From: Psychrobacter sp. NG254
Lineage (GTDB): Bacteria; Pseudomonadota; Gammaproteobacteria; Pseudomonadales; Moraxellaceae
DNA length: 64,000 bases
Reading direction: 5' to 3'
Assembly: GCF_015277735.1 (NCBI RefSeq)
Contig: NZ_JADHDA010000007.1
Coordinates: forward strand, 101,088 to 165,087
How positions within the stretch are numbered: the stretch's first letter is position 1; each line of letters begins with the position of its first letter. The position numbers and the translations under genes are program-made. The notes beneath the pieces are model-generated. The model worked only from the letters and a program-made list of their open reading frames with translations. It was not told the origin of the DNA and made no database searches. Of the stretch, positions 29,310-40,086 are shown piece after piece.

Positions 29310-29806
29310 TGCAACAACAACATCTGATTTCGGTATTGATGGAAAACGAAGCGGGTTCGTTGTCGCGTCTAGTCGGCTTGTTCTCACAGCGTGGCTATAA
29401 TATCGAAACGCTCAACGTCGCGCCTACTGACAACCCAAGCATTTCACGCTTGACGTTGACGACCATTACTTCACCTGAAAGAATTGAACAGATCACCAAA
29501 CAATTGCATAAATTGATTGAAGTGGTTAAAGTGCTTAATCTAACGGATAACGTACACGTTGAGCGTGAATTGATGCTGATCAAAGTACGGGCGACTGGCA
29601 GTATACGTGAAGAGATTAAACGCAGCGCAGATATTTTCCGTGCACAAATCGTCGATGTAAATGCCAACTTGTATACGATTCAAATCGTCGGTGACAAGGC
29701 CAAACTTGACGGCTTCATTGATGTGCTTGGACGTGAGCGTATTATGGAAGTGGTTCGCTCGGGTGTTATTGGTATTGCTCGCGGTGAAAAAACGCTTAGC
29801 ATTTAA
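29309..29806 (+). CDS. ilvH: Acetolactate synthase regulatory subunit
   Basis: Small subunit that binds IlvI, raises its activity and gives valine feedback inhibition. The 165-residue product has an N-terminal ACT domain (LISVLMENEAGSLSRLVGLFSQRGYNIETLNVAPT) and the second conserved domain with ELMLIKVRATGSIREEIKR and IMEVVRSGVIGIARGEK. ATG 29309 is chosen over an in-frame start at 29282 because GGGGAG lies about eight bases before it and it overlaps the ilvI stop as TAATG. Confidence 0.97.
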   Translation: MQQQHLISVLMENEAGSLSRLVGLFSQRGYNIETLNVAPTDNPSISRLTLTTITSPERIEQITKQLHKLIEVVKVLNLTDNVHVERELMLIKVRATGSIREEIKRSADIFRAQIVDVNANLYTIQIVGDKAKLDGFIDVLGRERIMEVVRSGVIGIARGEKTLSI

Positions 29807-30989
<1,183 letters not shown>

Positions 30990-31026
30990 GTCTAATACAG
31001 ATAAATATCTGATTTAGAGTAAGTTG

Positions 31027-31058
31027 CCCGTGTTATCAGTAGATAGCACGGGTTTTTT
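31027..31058 (+). terminator. ilvC terminator
   Basis: CCCGTGTTATC at 31027-31037 pairs with GATAGCACGGG at 31042-31052 (one G-U pair), four-base loop, then six T. Confidence 0.92.
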
Positions 31059-31215
31059 ATGTGCAATTTTTGGTAGATGTCTGTAACCTTGTATATATTG
31101 GTTGAAAACGGGTAGTCGTTACCCAATATAAAATGTCTCTCTAATATGAGCCGGCACCTTGGCATTGACCAAAGCGCTTTTACGATCAGCATTTGTCTCT
31201 GAATGATTAAGGCAA

Positions 31216-31686
31216 ATGAGTTCCCTACACTCTCTTTCTATAGATTACAGGTTGTATGTTGTGCAAATATCTTATTCAGACTGGCTAACGCCGCAATTCG
31301 TCTATGTTATTTTTAGCGCTGTGGTAGCAGTTTTAATTTGGATAGAAGGGGAGATGCTCAAGCAAACTGACGGCAAACTGCCTCAATCTAAATTTTTTAA
31401 ATTCAGCTCACTCTTAGATACGATGTGGTTTTTTATCTCGGTGTTGATGTTATACGTGATTGAACTGACACCATTGGCCATAACGATTCCTGCAGCCTAC
31501 GGTCTGTATACGACTTTTGGTTGGGTATATGGCACAAAGCTACTAAAGCGTAAAGGCATTCCTGATTCTCCAAAAGATCTCGTTATACCAGCCAAATATA
31601 TCGCCTACAGCCAATCGTTTTCCTTAGTGTTTTTTGCATTATGTTTATTGGTACTCAGTTCAGCATGGTTACCGGTAGCACAGTAG
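31216..31686 (+). CDS. Small integral membrane protein of unknown function
   Basis: I do not recognise a family. The 156-residue product has four predicted membrane segments, near FVYVIFSAVVAVLIWI, MWFFISVLMLYVIEL, LAITIPAAYGLYTTFGWVYG and FSLVFFALCLLVLSSAWL. A cytoplasmic-looking basic loop (KLLKRKGIPDSPKD) lies between the last two. The start is uncertain: ATG 31216 has AAGG only three to four bases before it, and a GTG at 31261 would give a 141-residue protein. It stands alone between ilvC and a cold-shock gene. Confidence 0.7.
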   Translation: MSSLHSLSIDYRLYVVQISYSDWLTPQFVYVIFSAVVAVLIWIEGEMLKQTDGKLPQSKFFKFSSLLDTMWFFISVLMLYVIELTPLAITIPAAYGLYTTFGWVYGTKLLKRKGIPDSPKDLVIPAKYIAYSQSFSLVFFALCLLVLSSAWLPVAQ

Positions 31687-32056
31687 GCACTATTAAAATG
31701 TCTATCCCATAATTTTCTATCATATTTGGTTAGAGTGAGTATTTATCGCTAGATGATGAATGCCGATAGTTCAGAAAAATCTTTTATATCAATATGATAT
31801 ATGACTGTCTTCTGCCTATATTGATTCATAAAGACAGTTAGAATTTATTTACAAAAATCAGTAATTTAGACTGTTACCTGCATAGAAAACTGTTATAATC
31901 AGATTATACCAAGAGTGTTTGAGGTGAGAATTTTAAGTTTTCTTTAAGAATATTTTAAATTTTGAACTGCCGCATTTAGCACAAGATGCTCAGGTATATA
32001 TCAATTAATCGGTGATGACACAAGTCTCGCCAACAGTTAAAGAGTCAGGAAAATTT
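31687..32056 (+). promoter_or_regulatory. Cold-shock gene promoter and long 5' UTR
   Basis: The 370-base gap carries an extended -10 promoter (TG at 31891-31892, TATAAT at 31894-31899) with a poor -35. The start would be near 31906, giving a 5' UTR of about 150 bases. Long, structured 5' UTRs are typical of cspA-type genes, where they act as temperature-sensing RNA. The promoter is seen; thermosensing is inferred from the family. Confidence 0.5.
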
Positions 32057-32269
32057 ATGTCAGATAAAGTTGAAGGCACTGTAAAGTGGTTTAATGAAGC
32101 TAAAGGTTTTGGTTTTATCGCTCAAGACAATGGCGGACAAGACGTATTCGCTCACTACAGCGCTATCCAAGGTGGCGGTTTCAAAACCCTAGCTGAAGGC
32201 CAAAAAGTATCTTTCATCTTAGGTGATGGCAAAAAAGGCCCACAAGCTGAGCAAATCGAAGCACTATAA
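32057..32269 (+). CDS. Cold-shock domain protein, CspA family
   Basis: Single-stranded nucleic-acid chaperone that melts mRNA structure in the cold. The 70-residue product is one cold-shock domain with RNP1 in GFGFIAQD and RNP2 in VFAHYSAI, opening [20 protein letters not shown] 32057 is chosen because AGGA lies six bases before it and the product then has the standard length; the frame extends 15 codons upstream. Which csp paralogue it is cannot be said. Confidence 0.93.
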   Translation: MSDKVEGTVKWFNEAKGFGFIAQDNGGQDVFAHYSAIQGGGFKTLAEGQKVSFILGDGKKGPQAEQIEAL

Positions 32270-32386
32270 TCTCATTCGTTATTGAGTAAACTGATTTTCA
32301 GTGAGCTTAATGACAATAAGATTATCAATCTGCATTGATAGCTTTGTTTGTTAAAACAATAAAAATACTGTACCTATTTTAAAGAA

Positions 32387-32415
32387 AAGCAACCTCTCAT
32401 CAGGTTGCTTTTTTT
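32387..32415 (+). terminator. Cold-shock gene terminator
   Basis: AAGCAACCT at 32387-32395 pairs with AGGTTGCTT at 32402-32410, followed by T-run. Confidence 0.9.
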
Positions 32416-32523
32416 GTGTCAGTTTTTTGAGAGAAACGAAATGCTATTGATTTTTTCACCGTCGTCATCAACTAATAAAAGAGATTAATTCAAAAAAATA
32501 ATAGTAATAGATAAGGGCTTATT

Positions 32524-33087
32524 ATGAAATGGGAGACTTGGCTTTCAATTGATTGGCAACAAGTTATAGGCATCTCTTTGTCGGCGGTGGGATTCTATAT
32601 AGGACTGATGCTCTTTACTCGGCTGATGGGTCTGCGTAGTTTTTCTAAGCTATCGAGTCATGATTTTGCCATGACAGTGGGTATCGGTAGTATATTAGCC
32701 TCGACTGTGCTGTCTGATAAACCCTCTTTGCTACAAGGATTGTGTGCTGTGGCAGTGCTGTTTTTGATTCAGGGCGTTGTCTCACTGATCAGACGTAAAG
32801 TAAAACCACTAAAAGCTCTGATAGACAATCAGGCGATTATACTGATGGCGCATGGCGAGTATTTCTCAGATAATTTAAAAGAAGCAAATCTAAGTAGGAG
32901 TGATGTTCAAGAAGTGCTGCGTAAGAACGGCATCAAAGCTAAAACTGAGGTGTTTGCAGTTATTATGGAAACGACAGGTGATATGAGTGTCATTAAGCAC
33001 AACGATGTGGCACCTGACTGGTCACTTTTCGATGACATACGTGACAGTGAATTGTTAATTGATGCTAACAAGAATGGCAAGCAATAA
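32524..33087 (+). CDS. DUF421 family membrane protein (YetF-like)
   Basis: The 187-residue product has an N-terminal membrane half with segments near IGISLSAVGFYIGLMLFTRLMG, FAMTVGIGSILASTVLS and LLQGLCAVAVLFLIQGVVSLI. The YetF-type cytoplasmic domain follows (KPLKALIDNQAIILMAHGEYFSDNLKEANLSRSDVQEVLRKNGI). The family is widespread and uncharacterised beyond links to spore or envelope function in Bacillus. Monocistronic. Confidence 0.82.
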   Translation: MKWETWLSIDWQQVIGISLSAVGFYIGLMLFTRLMGLRSFSKLSSHDFAMTVGIGSILASTVLSDKPSLLQGLCAVAVLFLIQGVVSLIRRKVKPLKALIDNQAIILMAHGEYFSDNLKEANLSRSDVQEVLRKNGIKAKTEVFAVIMETTGDMSVIKHNDVAPDWSLFDDIRDSELLIDANKNGKQ

Positions 33088-33550
33088 GCCTCGGTTACTC
33101 AATCATTTTGAATAGTTAATCTCAAAGAGAGAAATAATAACAAAATACTAAGTACGTCTAGCATACAGAATGTTATAAAGGTGCAGACGCTAAAGTAAAT
33201 CAATCTAAGAAAATCACAAAATTTTGGACTTATAGAAGGTTTATTATAGAGTGGTGACAAATTTATGACGCATTATTCACGGCAGTGTCTTGACCTTATG
33301 GGCCTGCTCACGCAAGATACATAGGTCTGATAATAACGGTTGGCTTAGCCTTAGCAGATTTATTATTATTTATTATCGAGAGATGCAGTGTTACTATTAT
33401 TTTGATAATGGCCCATCTTTTTAATGAACAATATATTTGTTGATGTAGTAATAACCTTTAGCACAATTTTGAACGACAGTTTGAACAACGATGAACCTTT
33501 GGTTCTTAACTGATAATTTTTAATTCATAACATTAATAAACGAGGAACGT
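33088..33550 (+). other. Gene-free region upstream of etfB
   Basis: About 460 AT-rich bases. It must contain the etfBA promoter; TGTTATAAA near 33171-33179 is a possible extended -10 but the -35 is poor. No terminator for the DUF421 gene and no reading frame of note is visible. Confidence 0.4.
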
Positions 33551-34300
33551 ATGAAAGCATTAGTAGCGGTCAAGCGTGTCATTGATTATAACGTAAAAGT
33601 TCGTGTAAAAGCCGATAACTCTGGCGTTGACTTATCAAACACTAAAATGTCAATCAACCCTTTTGATGAGATTGCGGTAGAAGAAGCCGTTCGTCTAAAA
33701 GAAGCGGGCGTCATTGATGAAATCATTGTTGCATCAATCGGTCCTAAAGAGTCGCAAGAGCAGATCCGTGCAGCATTAGCACTGGGTGCTGACCGTGGCG
33801 TATTGGTAGTGAGTGATGAAAAACCATATCCGTTACAAGTGGCTAAGATTCTAAAAAGCATCGCTGAAACCGAAGGCACAGATATCATCTTGCTAGGTAA
33901 ACAAGCGATCGATGATGACAACAACCAAACGGGCCAGATGCTAGCGGCATTGATGGGTATCGGTCAGGGCACGTTTGCATCAGAAGTGAAAGTTGAAGGC
34001 GATAAAGTAAACGTCACGCGTGAAATCGATGGCGGCCTGCAGACGGTTGCTTTGGCTCTACCAGCGGTTATCACCACTGACTTGCGTTTGAATGAACCAC
34101 GTTATGCTAAATTGCCTAACATCATGAAAGCGAAGAAAAAACCACTTGATGAAAAAACGCCAGCGGATTTCGGTGTTGATATGACGTCTAAGCAAGAAAT
34201 TATTAAAGTCGTGCCACCTGCTGAACGCAAAGCTGGTATTACAGTTGGGTCAGTGGATGAGTTGGTCGATAAGCTAAGAAACGAAGCAAAAGTCATCTAA
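33551..34300 (+). CDS. etfB: Electron transfer flavoprotein beta subunit
   Basis: With EtfA it carries electrons from acyl-CoA and other dehydrogenases to the ETF:quinone oxidoreductase. The 249-residue product opens with [21 protein letters not shown]. It has the conserved [16 protein letters not shown], then [23 protein letters not shown] and the AMP-binding region [44 protein letters not shown] (given in part). It is followed by etfA after 159 bases. The GAGGAA ribosome site is good. Confidence 0.96.
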   Translation: MKALVAVKRVIDYNVKVRVKADNSGVDLSNTKMSINPFDEIAVEEAVRLKEAGVIDEIIVASIGPKESQEQIRAALALGADRGVLVVSDEKPYPLQVAKILKSIAETEGTDIILLGKQAIDDDNNQTGQMLAALMGIGQGTFASEVKVEGDKVNVTREIDGGLQTVALALPAVITTDLRLNEPRYAKLPNIMKAKKKPLDEKTPADFGVDMTSKQEIIKVVPPAERKAGITVGSVDELVDKLRNEAKVI

Positions 34301-34459
34301 TTTTTAATGATTGGATACTTCGTTACGGCATATCAGGTACAGGGCTATATATCCAGCGTGTTTATTTGACATAGACCATAGGCATAGCATCGATACAATT
34401 GGCTCTGTACACAAACAACCGCATGAATAGATGATACGAATAAATAAAGGATTAAAATC

Positions 34460-35392
34460 ATGGCAATTTTGGTATATGCAGAACATGACAATGTCAGTCT
34501 AAAAAAGGCAACCTTAAATACAATCGCTGCTGCTAAGCAAATGGGCGATGATATCCATGTATTGGTCGCAGGTAGTGGTGCTCAGGCAGTCGCTGATGAA
34601 GCAGCAAAGGCTGAAGGCGTGACGAAGGTACTGCTTGCTGACAATGCTGCTTACGAGCACCAAATGGCAGGTAACATCGCGCTATTGGTTGCAGATATCG
34701 CGGGTGACTACAGTCATATCTTAACGGCTGCGACAACCACGGGCAAAAACTTTATGCCACGTGTTGCCGCTCTGCTTGATGTGAGCATGCTGTCAGAGAT
34801 CTCTGGTGTGGTAGATGCGCAAACGTTTGAGCGTCCTATCTATGCAGGTAACGCGACGGCAACTGTGAAAACCTCAGAAGCTAAAGTAGTATTGACTGTA
34901 CGTACGACAGCATTTGATCCTGTTGCAAGCGAAGGCGGTTCAGCCACTGTTGAGACTCTCGACAATGTACAAGAAACTGGCAAAGCAAGCTTTGTTAGTG
35001 AAGAGATGGCTAAGTCGGATCGTCCAGAATTGACCTCAGCAAGCATCGTGGTTTCTGGTGGCCGTGCATTGGCAAATGGCGAAAACTTCACTAAGTATAT
35101 TGAACCATTGGCTGACAAGCTAGGCGCTGCTGTTGGTGCATCACGTGCCGCTGTTGACGCAGGCTATGTACCAAACGATATGCAGGTTGGTCAAACGGGT
35201 AAAATCGTTGCACCAGACTTATATATTGCTGCTGGTATTTCAGGCGCGATTCAGCATTTGGCTGGTATGAAAGATTCTAAAGTGATTGTTGCTATCAACA
35301 ATGACCCAGAAGCACCTATCGCGAGCGTTGCTGATTATTTCTTAGAAGCGGATTTGTTCGCAGCATTACCTGAGCTAACCAGCAAGGTTTAA
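34460..35392 (+). CDS. etfA: Electron transfer flavoprotein alpha subunit
   Basis: FAD-binding partner of EtfB. The 310-residue product has the N-terminal domain (AILVYAEHDNVSLKKATLN). The C-terminal FAD domain carries VVSGGRALANGENF, VGASRAAVDAGYVPNDMQVGQTGKIV and YIAAGISGAIQHLAGMKDS (each typical). The last segment is VAINNDPEAPIASVADYFLEADLF. A strong terminator lies downstream. Confidence 0.96.
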   Translation: MAILVYAEHDNVSLKKATLNTIAAAKQMGDDIHVLVAGSGAQAVADEAAKAEGVTKVLLADNAAYEHQMAGNIALLVADIAGDYSHILTAATTTGKNFMPRVAALLDVSMLSEISGVVDAQTFERPIYAGNATATVKTSEAKVVLTVRTTAFDPVASEGGSATVETLDNVQETGKASFVSEEMAKSDRPELTSASIVVSGGRALANGENFTKYIEPLADKLGAAVGASRAAVDAGYVPNDMQVGQTGKIVAPDLYIAAGISGAIQHLAGMKDSKVIVAINNDPEAPIASVADYFLEADLFAALPELTSKV

Positions 35393-35417
35393 TATATCAG
35401 TAGTAATAGACGTACAT

Positions 35418-35453
35418 AAAAAACCCACTATCAATTGATGGTGGGTTTTTTTT
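35418..35453. terminator. Bidirectional terminator between etfA and the rRNA/tRNA methyltransferase
   Basis: ACCCAC and GTGGGT form the base of the stem, with an A-run on the left and eight T on the right, between two convergent genes. Confidence 0.9.
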
Positions 35454-35474
35454 ATCATAGGGTTTTGATATCAG

Positions 35475-36269
35475 CTAGGAGTAGTTCCGTTGACGCAAAG
35501 TCTCATATAGACATAACGACCCTGCAATCGCTACGTTTAAGCTCTCTTGACCGTTTGGCTGCGGTAAAGCGATAGGCGTTGCACACTGCATTAGCTCATC
35601 ACTGACGCCTTGACCTTCGTGTCCCATAATCCAAGCCACCGGGGCAGATAAATCATGATCGTAAATCAAGGTATCGGTATGTGAGCTGGTTGCTAAAAGT
35701 GGCACTTGTACATAATCTAAAATGTCTTGTGTGCTCAGACCCTCATAGATAGTCAGCGCAAACTGTGCGCCCATACCTGCTCGTAGCGTCTTAGGAGACC
35801 AGGCTTGAGCAGTTGCACTGGTACATAGGATATTCTTTATACCAATGGCCGCTGCTGTGCGTAGTAGGGTACCGACATTGCCGCTGTCTTGTACGTCATT
35901 TAGGATCAAGCAGTCCTCATCAATCATGGATAAGCTAGGCTCAGGTACTTTAATGATTGCCATGATGTCGATGCCTGTACCCAAACTGCGGATACTCTCA
36001 TAAAGTGCATCTGATAAAGTGAGAATGGGCGTGTAAGTGGGCAGGCGAGTAAGCACCTGCTGAACTTCAGCGTGACTACGTGCCGATTCAGACAATAGTA
36101 TCTGGACGAATGGATAATCGCTACGAAGTGCGGCATCAATGAGATGAACGCCCTCTATGACTGTCTGACCGTGCTTTTTACGCTGGCGAGCCTGTGCGAG
36201 CAGCGCTTTTACGAGCTTGACGGTCGTATTCTTATCTGAGGTAATCAGCTCGGTGGGATTTGTTACCAT
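35475..36269 (-). CDS. SpoU/TrmH family RNA 2'-O-methyltransferase
   Basis: Uses S-adenosylmethionine to methylate a ribose in rRNA or tRNA. The 264-residue product has a short N-terminal RNA-binding domain (LLAQARQRKKHGQTVIEGVHLIDAAL) and the knotted SPOUT domain. Motif 1 is NDVQDSGNVGTLLRTAAAIG, motif 2 WIMGHEGQGVSDELMQ, and motif 3 QESLNVAIAGSLCLYE. The target cannot be assigned from sequence; RlmB-like or TsnR-like proteins are the nearest group. Confidence 0.88.
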   Translation of the reverse strand: MVTNPTELITSDKNTTVKLVKALLAQARQRKKHGQTVIEGVHLIDAALRSDYPFVQILLSESARSHAEVQQVLTRLPTYTPILTLSDALYESIRSLGTGIDIMAIIKVPEPSLSMIDEDCLILNDVQDSGNVGTLLRTAAAIGIKNILCTSATAQAWSPKTLRAGMGAQFALTIYEGLSTQDILDYVQVPLLATSSHTDTLIYDHDLSAPVAWIMGHEGQGVSDELMQCATPIALPQPNGQESLNVAIAGSLCLYETLRQRNYS

Positions 36270-36366
36270 GGTGAGTCACTTAGAGAAGAGAGTGGGAGTA
36301 ATGTAGATGACCAGCCTAATATTGATTATTCAACATTAGGCTGATCGTACTTAATAATTATTCTAA

Positions 36367-37350
36367 TTATTTATCAGAATAGTTAACGTGCAAATCTTTA
36401 ACGTAATTGACTTCATTTTTGCTACCAAGTACCACAGGGACACGCTGATGAATGTCAGTCGGTTCGATATCTAGGATACGATTGACCGCATCGGTTGCGC
36501 CGCCACCCGCTCGCTCAATCAATAGACTCATTGGGTTGGCTTCATACATCAAGCGTAATTTGCCAGCTTTATGAGCGTATTTGGTGTCAAACGGATAAGT
36601 GAAGAGACCGCCACGGCATAAAATGCGATGGACGTCACCAACCATGGCGGCTACCCAACGGGTATTAAAGTCGCGACCACGTACACCAGTTTCACCTGCG
36701 ATGAGCTCATCAATATACTGCTGCATCGGAGCACGCCAGTAGCGATAGTTTGAGCTATTGATGGCGTATTCGCTGGTATCGGCATCGATTTGGACGTTGT
36801 CTTCTATCAACACATAGTCGGACGTCTCTGGGTCTAGACTGAACATCACAACCTTGTCAGCGATAGTCAGCGCTAGTACAGTAGAGGTGCCATATAATAG
36901 ATAACCAGCTGCTAGCTGTTTATTACCTGCTTGCAAATAGTCGCTGTTTTCACTGGTTTGACCTTGGCGCTCATACGGCAGAACAGAAAAAATCGTGCCC
37001 ACTGCCATATTAATATCGATGTTTGATGAGCCATCTAATGGGTCAAATAACACCAATAGGCTACCATCATCATTAGCAGCGGTAGCGTCATCGAGCTCTT
37101 CTGAAGCAACACCGGCACAATGAGCATTTTTTGCCAAGGCATCTAGCAATAAATCATTGGCCAATACGTCAAGTTTCTTTTGATCTTCGCCTTGGACGTT
37201 TTGATTGCCAGCTTCGCCCAAGATATCTGCTAAAGCGCCTTTTCTAAGCAGCTGTGAAATCGTCTTGCCGACATCAGTGACAGTAGTAATCACGTCATTG
37301 AGTGCAGGAGTAGGGGCATGTTGGTTTAGATAGTCTGCTAAGGTCGTCAT
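36367..37350 (-). CDS. fbp: Fructose-1,6-bisphosphatase, class I
   Basis: Gluconeogenic enzyme. The product has the metal and substrate motif [23 protein letters not shown] near residue 110, with upstream [14 protein letters not shown]. The C-terminal active-site segment is [21 protein letters not shown]. Start 37350 gives 327 residues beginning [13 protein letters not shown], with AGGAAG close upstream. The frame continues 21 codons further but those residues ([18 protein letters not shown]) do not belong to the family. Confidence 0.95.
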   Translation of the reverse strand: MTTLADYLNQHAPTPALNDVITTVTDVGKTISQLLRKGALADILGEAGNQNVQGEDQKKLDVLANDLLLDALAKNAHCAGVASEELDDATAANDDGSLLVLFDPLDGSSNIDINMAVGTIFSVLPYERQGQTSENSDYLQAGNKQLAAGYLLYGTSTVLALTIADKVVMFSLDPETSDYVLIEDNVQIDADTSEYAINSSNYRYWRAPMQQYIDELIAGETGVRGRDFNTRWVAAMVGDVHRILCRGGLFTYPFDTKYAHKAGKLRLMYEANPMSLLIERAGGGATDAVNRILDIEPTDIHQRVPVVLGSKNEVNYVKDLHVNYSDK

Positions 37351-37741
37351 AAGGCTTCCTAATAAAGGGTATGGAAAGTAAAGAAACGGATAGGTGTCAA
37401 AGTAAAGAAGCATGTGGTATTCAGCACACGTGATAGCACACCTGAAATAGGTAAATTCTTAAATAGCTAATACGGCATCTTTGTCCCGACCACAAAATCA
37501 GCTACACTATATCTATTGTTATTCGTTTATAGTTTTGACAAAATCATTGGCGATAAGCGTACTGCGTGTTTGTTTACTCTGCCTGATAGGCTGCTTTTTT
37601 GGCGGGTTTGATTACGGTGAATTGTAGCAAATAAGCGTGAAAATGTCCTTGTCTCTGTGTATATCCGTGATAAATGTTCGAAAAACGATGAATAAGCGAT
37701 TAATATAGACCCATATAAACCTACTATAAAGACTTGTCATT
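37351..37741. promoter_or_regulatory. Divergent fbp-pyrB intergenic region
   Basis: A 391-base gap that must hold both the leftward fbp and rightward pyrB promoters. A TTGACA occurs at 37536-37541, without a well-spaced -10. TATAAA near 37724 lies just before pyrB. No gene is visible. Confidence 0.4.
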
Positions 37742-38815
37742 ATGTCAAATTCTCTCGATAGCAGCTCTATGCATACGATTTCGCCGACTGATTATGCAAA
37801 ATTTGATCCTAGTACCATTCATCAAAGGCTCAATACGTCACTCAGTCGTCCGCAGCTCAATACTGATGGTAGTATTCGCCACTTTTTGGGCGTTGAAGGT
37901 CTCAACAAGGCCCAACTACAGGCGATCATTGCAAAAGCAGAGACTTTCTTTGATGACAATGGGCAGCTGATCAATCGTCCTGAGTTAGAGGGCTATACAG
38001 TAATGAACCTGTTCTTTGAACCATCGACGCGTACGCGCACAACGTTTGAAGTGGCCGAAAAACGACTAGGGGCAAACGTACTCAATATCGATATCGAACG
38101 CTCTAGTACCAAAAAAGGCGAGAGCCTACGCGATACGCTGTGGAATCTACAGGCAATGACAGCCGATATCTTTGTGGTACGCCACTCGGCATCAGGTGCC
38201 GCGCATTTTATGGCGACAGAAGTGACGCCTGATATTGCTATCATTAATGGCGGCGATGGCTGGCATGGACACCCTACTCAAGGAATGCTCGATATGTTGA
38301 CCATTCACCGTGAGGCACCGCGTTCATTTGAAGAGCTGTCTATCGCAATCGTTGGGGATATTAAGCACTCACGCGTAGCACGCTCTGATATCAGTGCATT
38401 GCAAACGCTAGGTGTGACAGACATCCGTGTTTGTGCGCCGCGCACTCTATTGCCCAAAGGCATTGAGCGTTTCGGTGTGCAGGTATATGAGAACATGGAT
38501 GAGTGCGTCACTGACTGTGATGTCATCATGGGATTAAGAATACAAAATGAGCGTATCGGTTCGCCGCTATTGGCGTCATCAAGTGAATACTATAAGCATT
38601 ACGGAATCACACCAGAGCGTATGGCGCTTGCCAAGCCTGATGCATTGGTTATGCACCCAGGGCCGATGAACCGCGGTGTTGAGATTGCCTCTAGCGTGGC
38701 TGATGGCGCACAATCCGTGATTTTAAAGCAGGTAAATAACGGTATTGCCATTCGAATGGCGGTCTTATCGCTTGCGATGGAAGGTCAGCGTGCTCATCAA
38801 GCGGCTGGCAAGTAA
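37742..38815 (+). CDS. pyrB: Aspartate carbamoyltransferase catalytic subunit
   Basis: Second step of pyrimidine synthesis. The 357-residue product has the carbamoyl-phosphate motif [20 protein letters not shown] near residue 90, [16 protein letters not shown], and [11 protein letters not shown] with the catalytic histidine. The N-terminal extension of about 40 residues, absent from E. coli PyrB, and the pyrC' gene 59 bases downstream match the Pseudomonas-type class A enzyme, a large complex of PyrB with an inactive dihydroorotase homologue. No pyrI regulatory gene is adjacent. Confidence 0.95.
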   Translation: MSNSLDSSSMHTISPTDYAKFDPSTIHQRLNTSLSRPQLNTDGSIRHFLGVEGLNKAQLQAIIAKAETFFDDNGQLINRPELEGYTVMNLFFEPSTRTRTTFEVAEKRLGANVLNIDIERSSTKKGESLRDTLWNLQAMTADIFVVRHSASGAAHFMATEVTPDIAIINGGDGWHGHPTQGMLDMLTIHREAPRSFEELSIAIVGDIKHSRVARSDISALQTLGVTDIRVCAPRTLLPKGIERFGVQVYENMDECVTDCDVIMGLRIQNERIGSPLLASSSEYYKHYGITPERMALAKPDALVMHPGPMNRGVEIASSVADGAQSVILKQVNNGIAIRMAVLSLAMEGQRAHQAAGK

Positions 38816-38874
38816 CAGTCTATCGCGCGACCTTATTCTCATTTATTTCATTTTATTGATACGGTAATAACGTT

Positions 38875-40086
38875 ATGTCTACCATGCTGAATACTGATGC
38901 ACCCATTATTGACCAATTGCCAACCGCCTTTAAAAAGTCGCTGTCTCAAACCACAATAGAAAAGCTATCCACACTGGAATTGGGTCGTGAGATGTGGCTA
39001 TTACCACCATTGGTTGATCTATGTGCACGCTTGCGTGAGCCAGGCCAACAGCAACACGGCACGCTAAAATCAGAAGGCAGTGCTGCGCGTGGTAATGGGT
39101 TCTTACATGTGGTGACGCCACCTGATACCAACCCTATCTTAGAAAATGGCTCCCTCTTAAAAGGGCTTCGTGAGCGAGCCTTGGAAGATGGCGGTATCTA
39201 CTTACATATTTTGGGCGCATTGACTGCGGGGCTAGAGGGCGAACGGCCGTCTAATATCGCAGGTCTTAAAAAAGGTGGCTGTATCGCGGTATCTAATGCG
39301 CGTAGACCTTTTCGTAATGACCTAGTGCTCCTACGTACATTAGAGTATGCAGCGACGTTTAGTATGAAGGTATTCTTTTATCCTGATGAGGCCAGTCTGT
39401 CTGGAGATGGGGTGGCACATGAGGGCTACATTGCGTCTTATCATGGCTTGCAAGGGATTCCTTGGATTGCAGAAACAGTCGCTTTATCTACGCAGCTACT
39501 GATGGTTGAAGAGACTGGTATTGCGGCTCACTTTAGTCAGCTATCATGTAAGTCATCTATCGAGCTTATGCGCTGGGCAAAAGACAAAGGTCTGCCAGTC
39601 ACTTGTGATGTGGCGATGCATCAGCTGTACTTAACCGATGATAACTTAGAAGGCTTCAATGCTCAGGCTTATGTATTGCCACCACTGCGTAGTAATACGG
39701 ACCAGCAAGCCATTCGCCGCGGACTAAAAGACGGCACTATCGATGCAATTTGTAGTCATCATGAGCCACTAAACAGTACGGCCAAAAAAGCGCCGTTTGC
39801 TGAAAGTACGCCAGGTATATCAAACTTTGATACGTTTATGGCGCTGGCATGTCAGCTAGTGAATGATGATGTCTTAACACTCGCGCAACTGGTAGATAAA
39901 ATCTGTCTCAACCCTGCCAAAATTGCCGGTATTAGTGAGCAGTATGAAGCCATCGGTGGTGCAGTATTGGTCGACCCTAATCTTGAATGGCAAGTGACGG
40001 CACAATCAATGCTTTCAAACGGTAAGAATACACCGTTTTTCAATCAGCAGTTGCAAGGACGTGTTGTGGAGACATTCTTTGGCTAA
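38875..40086 (+). CDS. Inactive dihydroorotase homologue, PyrC'
   Basis: Amidohydrolase fold resembling type I dihydroorotase, but the catalytic residues are gone. The zinc-binding D-x-H-x-H motif reads DLCARLREPG here, and the usual ATDHAPH region reads ICSHHEPL, so the catalytic aspartate is a serine. In Pseudomonas and relatives such a protein (PyrC' or PyrX) has no dihydroorotase activity and is required for PyrB assembly and activity. The 403-residue length and position after pyrB fit that role. The active dihydroorotase must be elsewhere in the genome. Confidence 0.92.
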   Translation: MSTMLNTDAPIIDQLPTAFKKSLSQTTIEKLSTLELGREMWLLPPLVDLCARLREPGQQQHGTLKSEGSAARGNGFLHVVTPPDTNPILENGSLLKGLRERALEDGGIYLHILGALTAGLEGERPSNIAGLKKGGCIAVSNARRPFRNDLVLLRTLEYAATFSMKVFFYPDEASLSGDGVAHEGYIASYHGLQGIPWIAETVALSTQLLMVEETGIAAHFSQLSCKSSIELMRWAKDKGLPVTCDVAMHQLYLTDDNLEGFNAQAYVLPPLRSNTDQQAIRRGLKDGTIDAICSHHEPLNSTAKKAPFAESTPGISNFDTFMALACQLVNDDVLTLAQLVDKICLNPAKIAGISEQYEAIGGAVLVDPNLEWQVTAQSMLSNGKNTPFFNQQLQGRVVETFFG

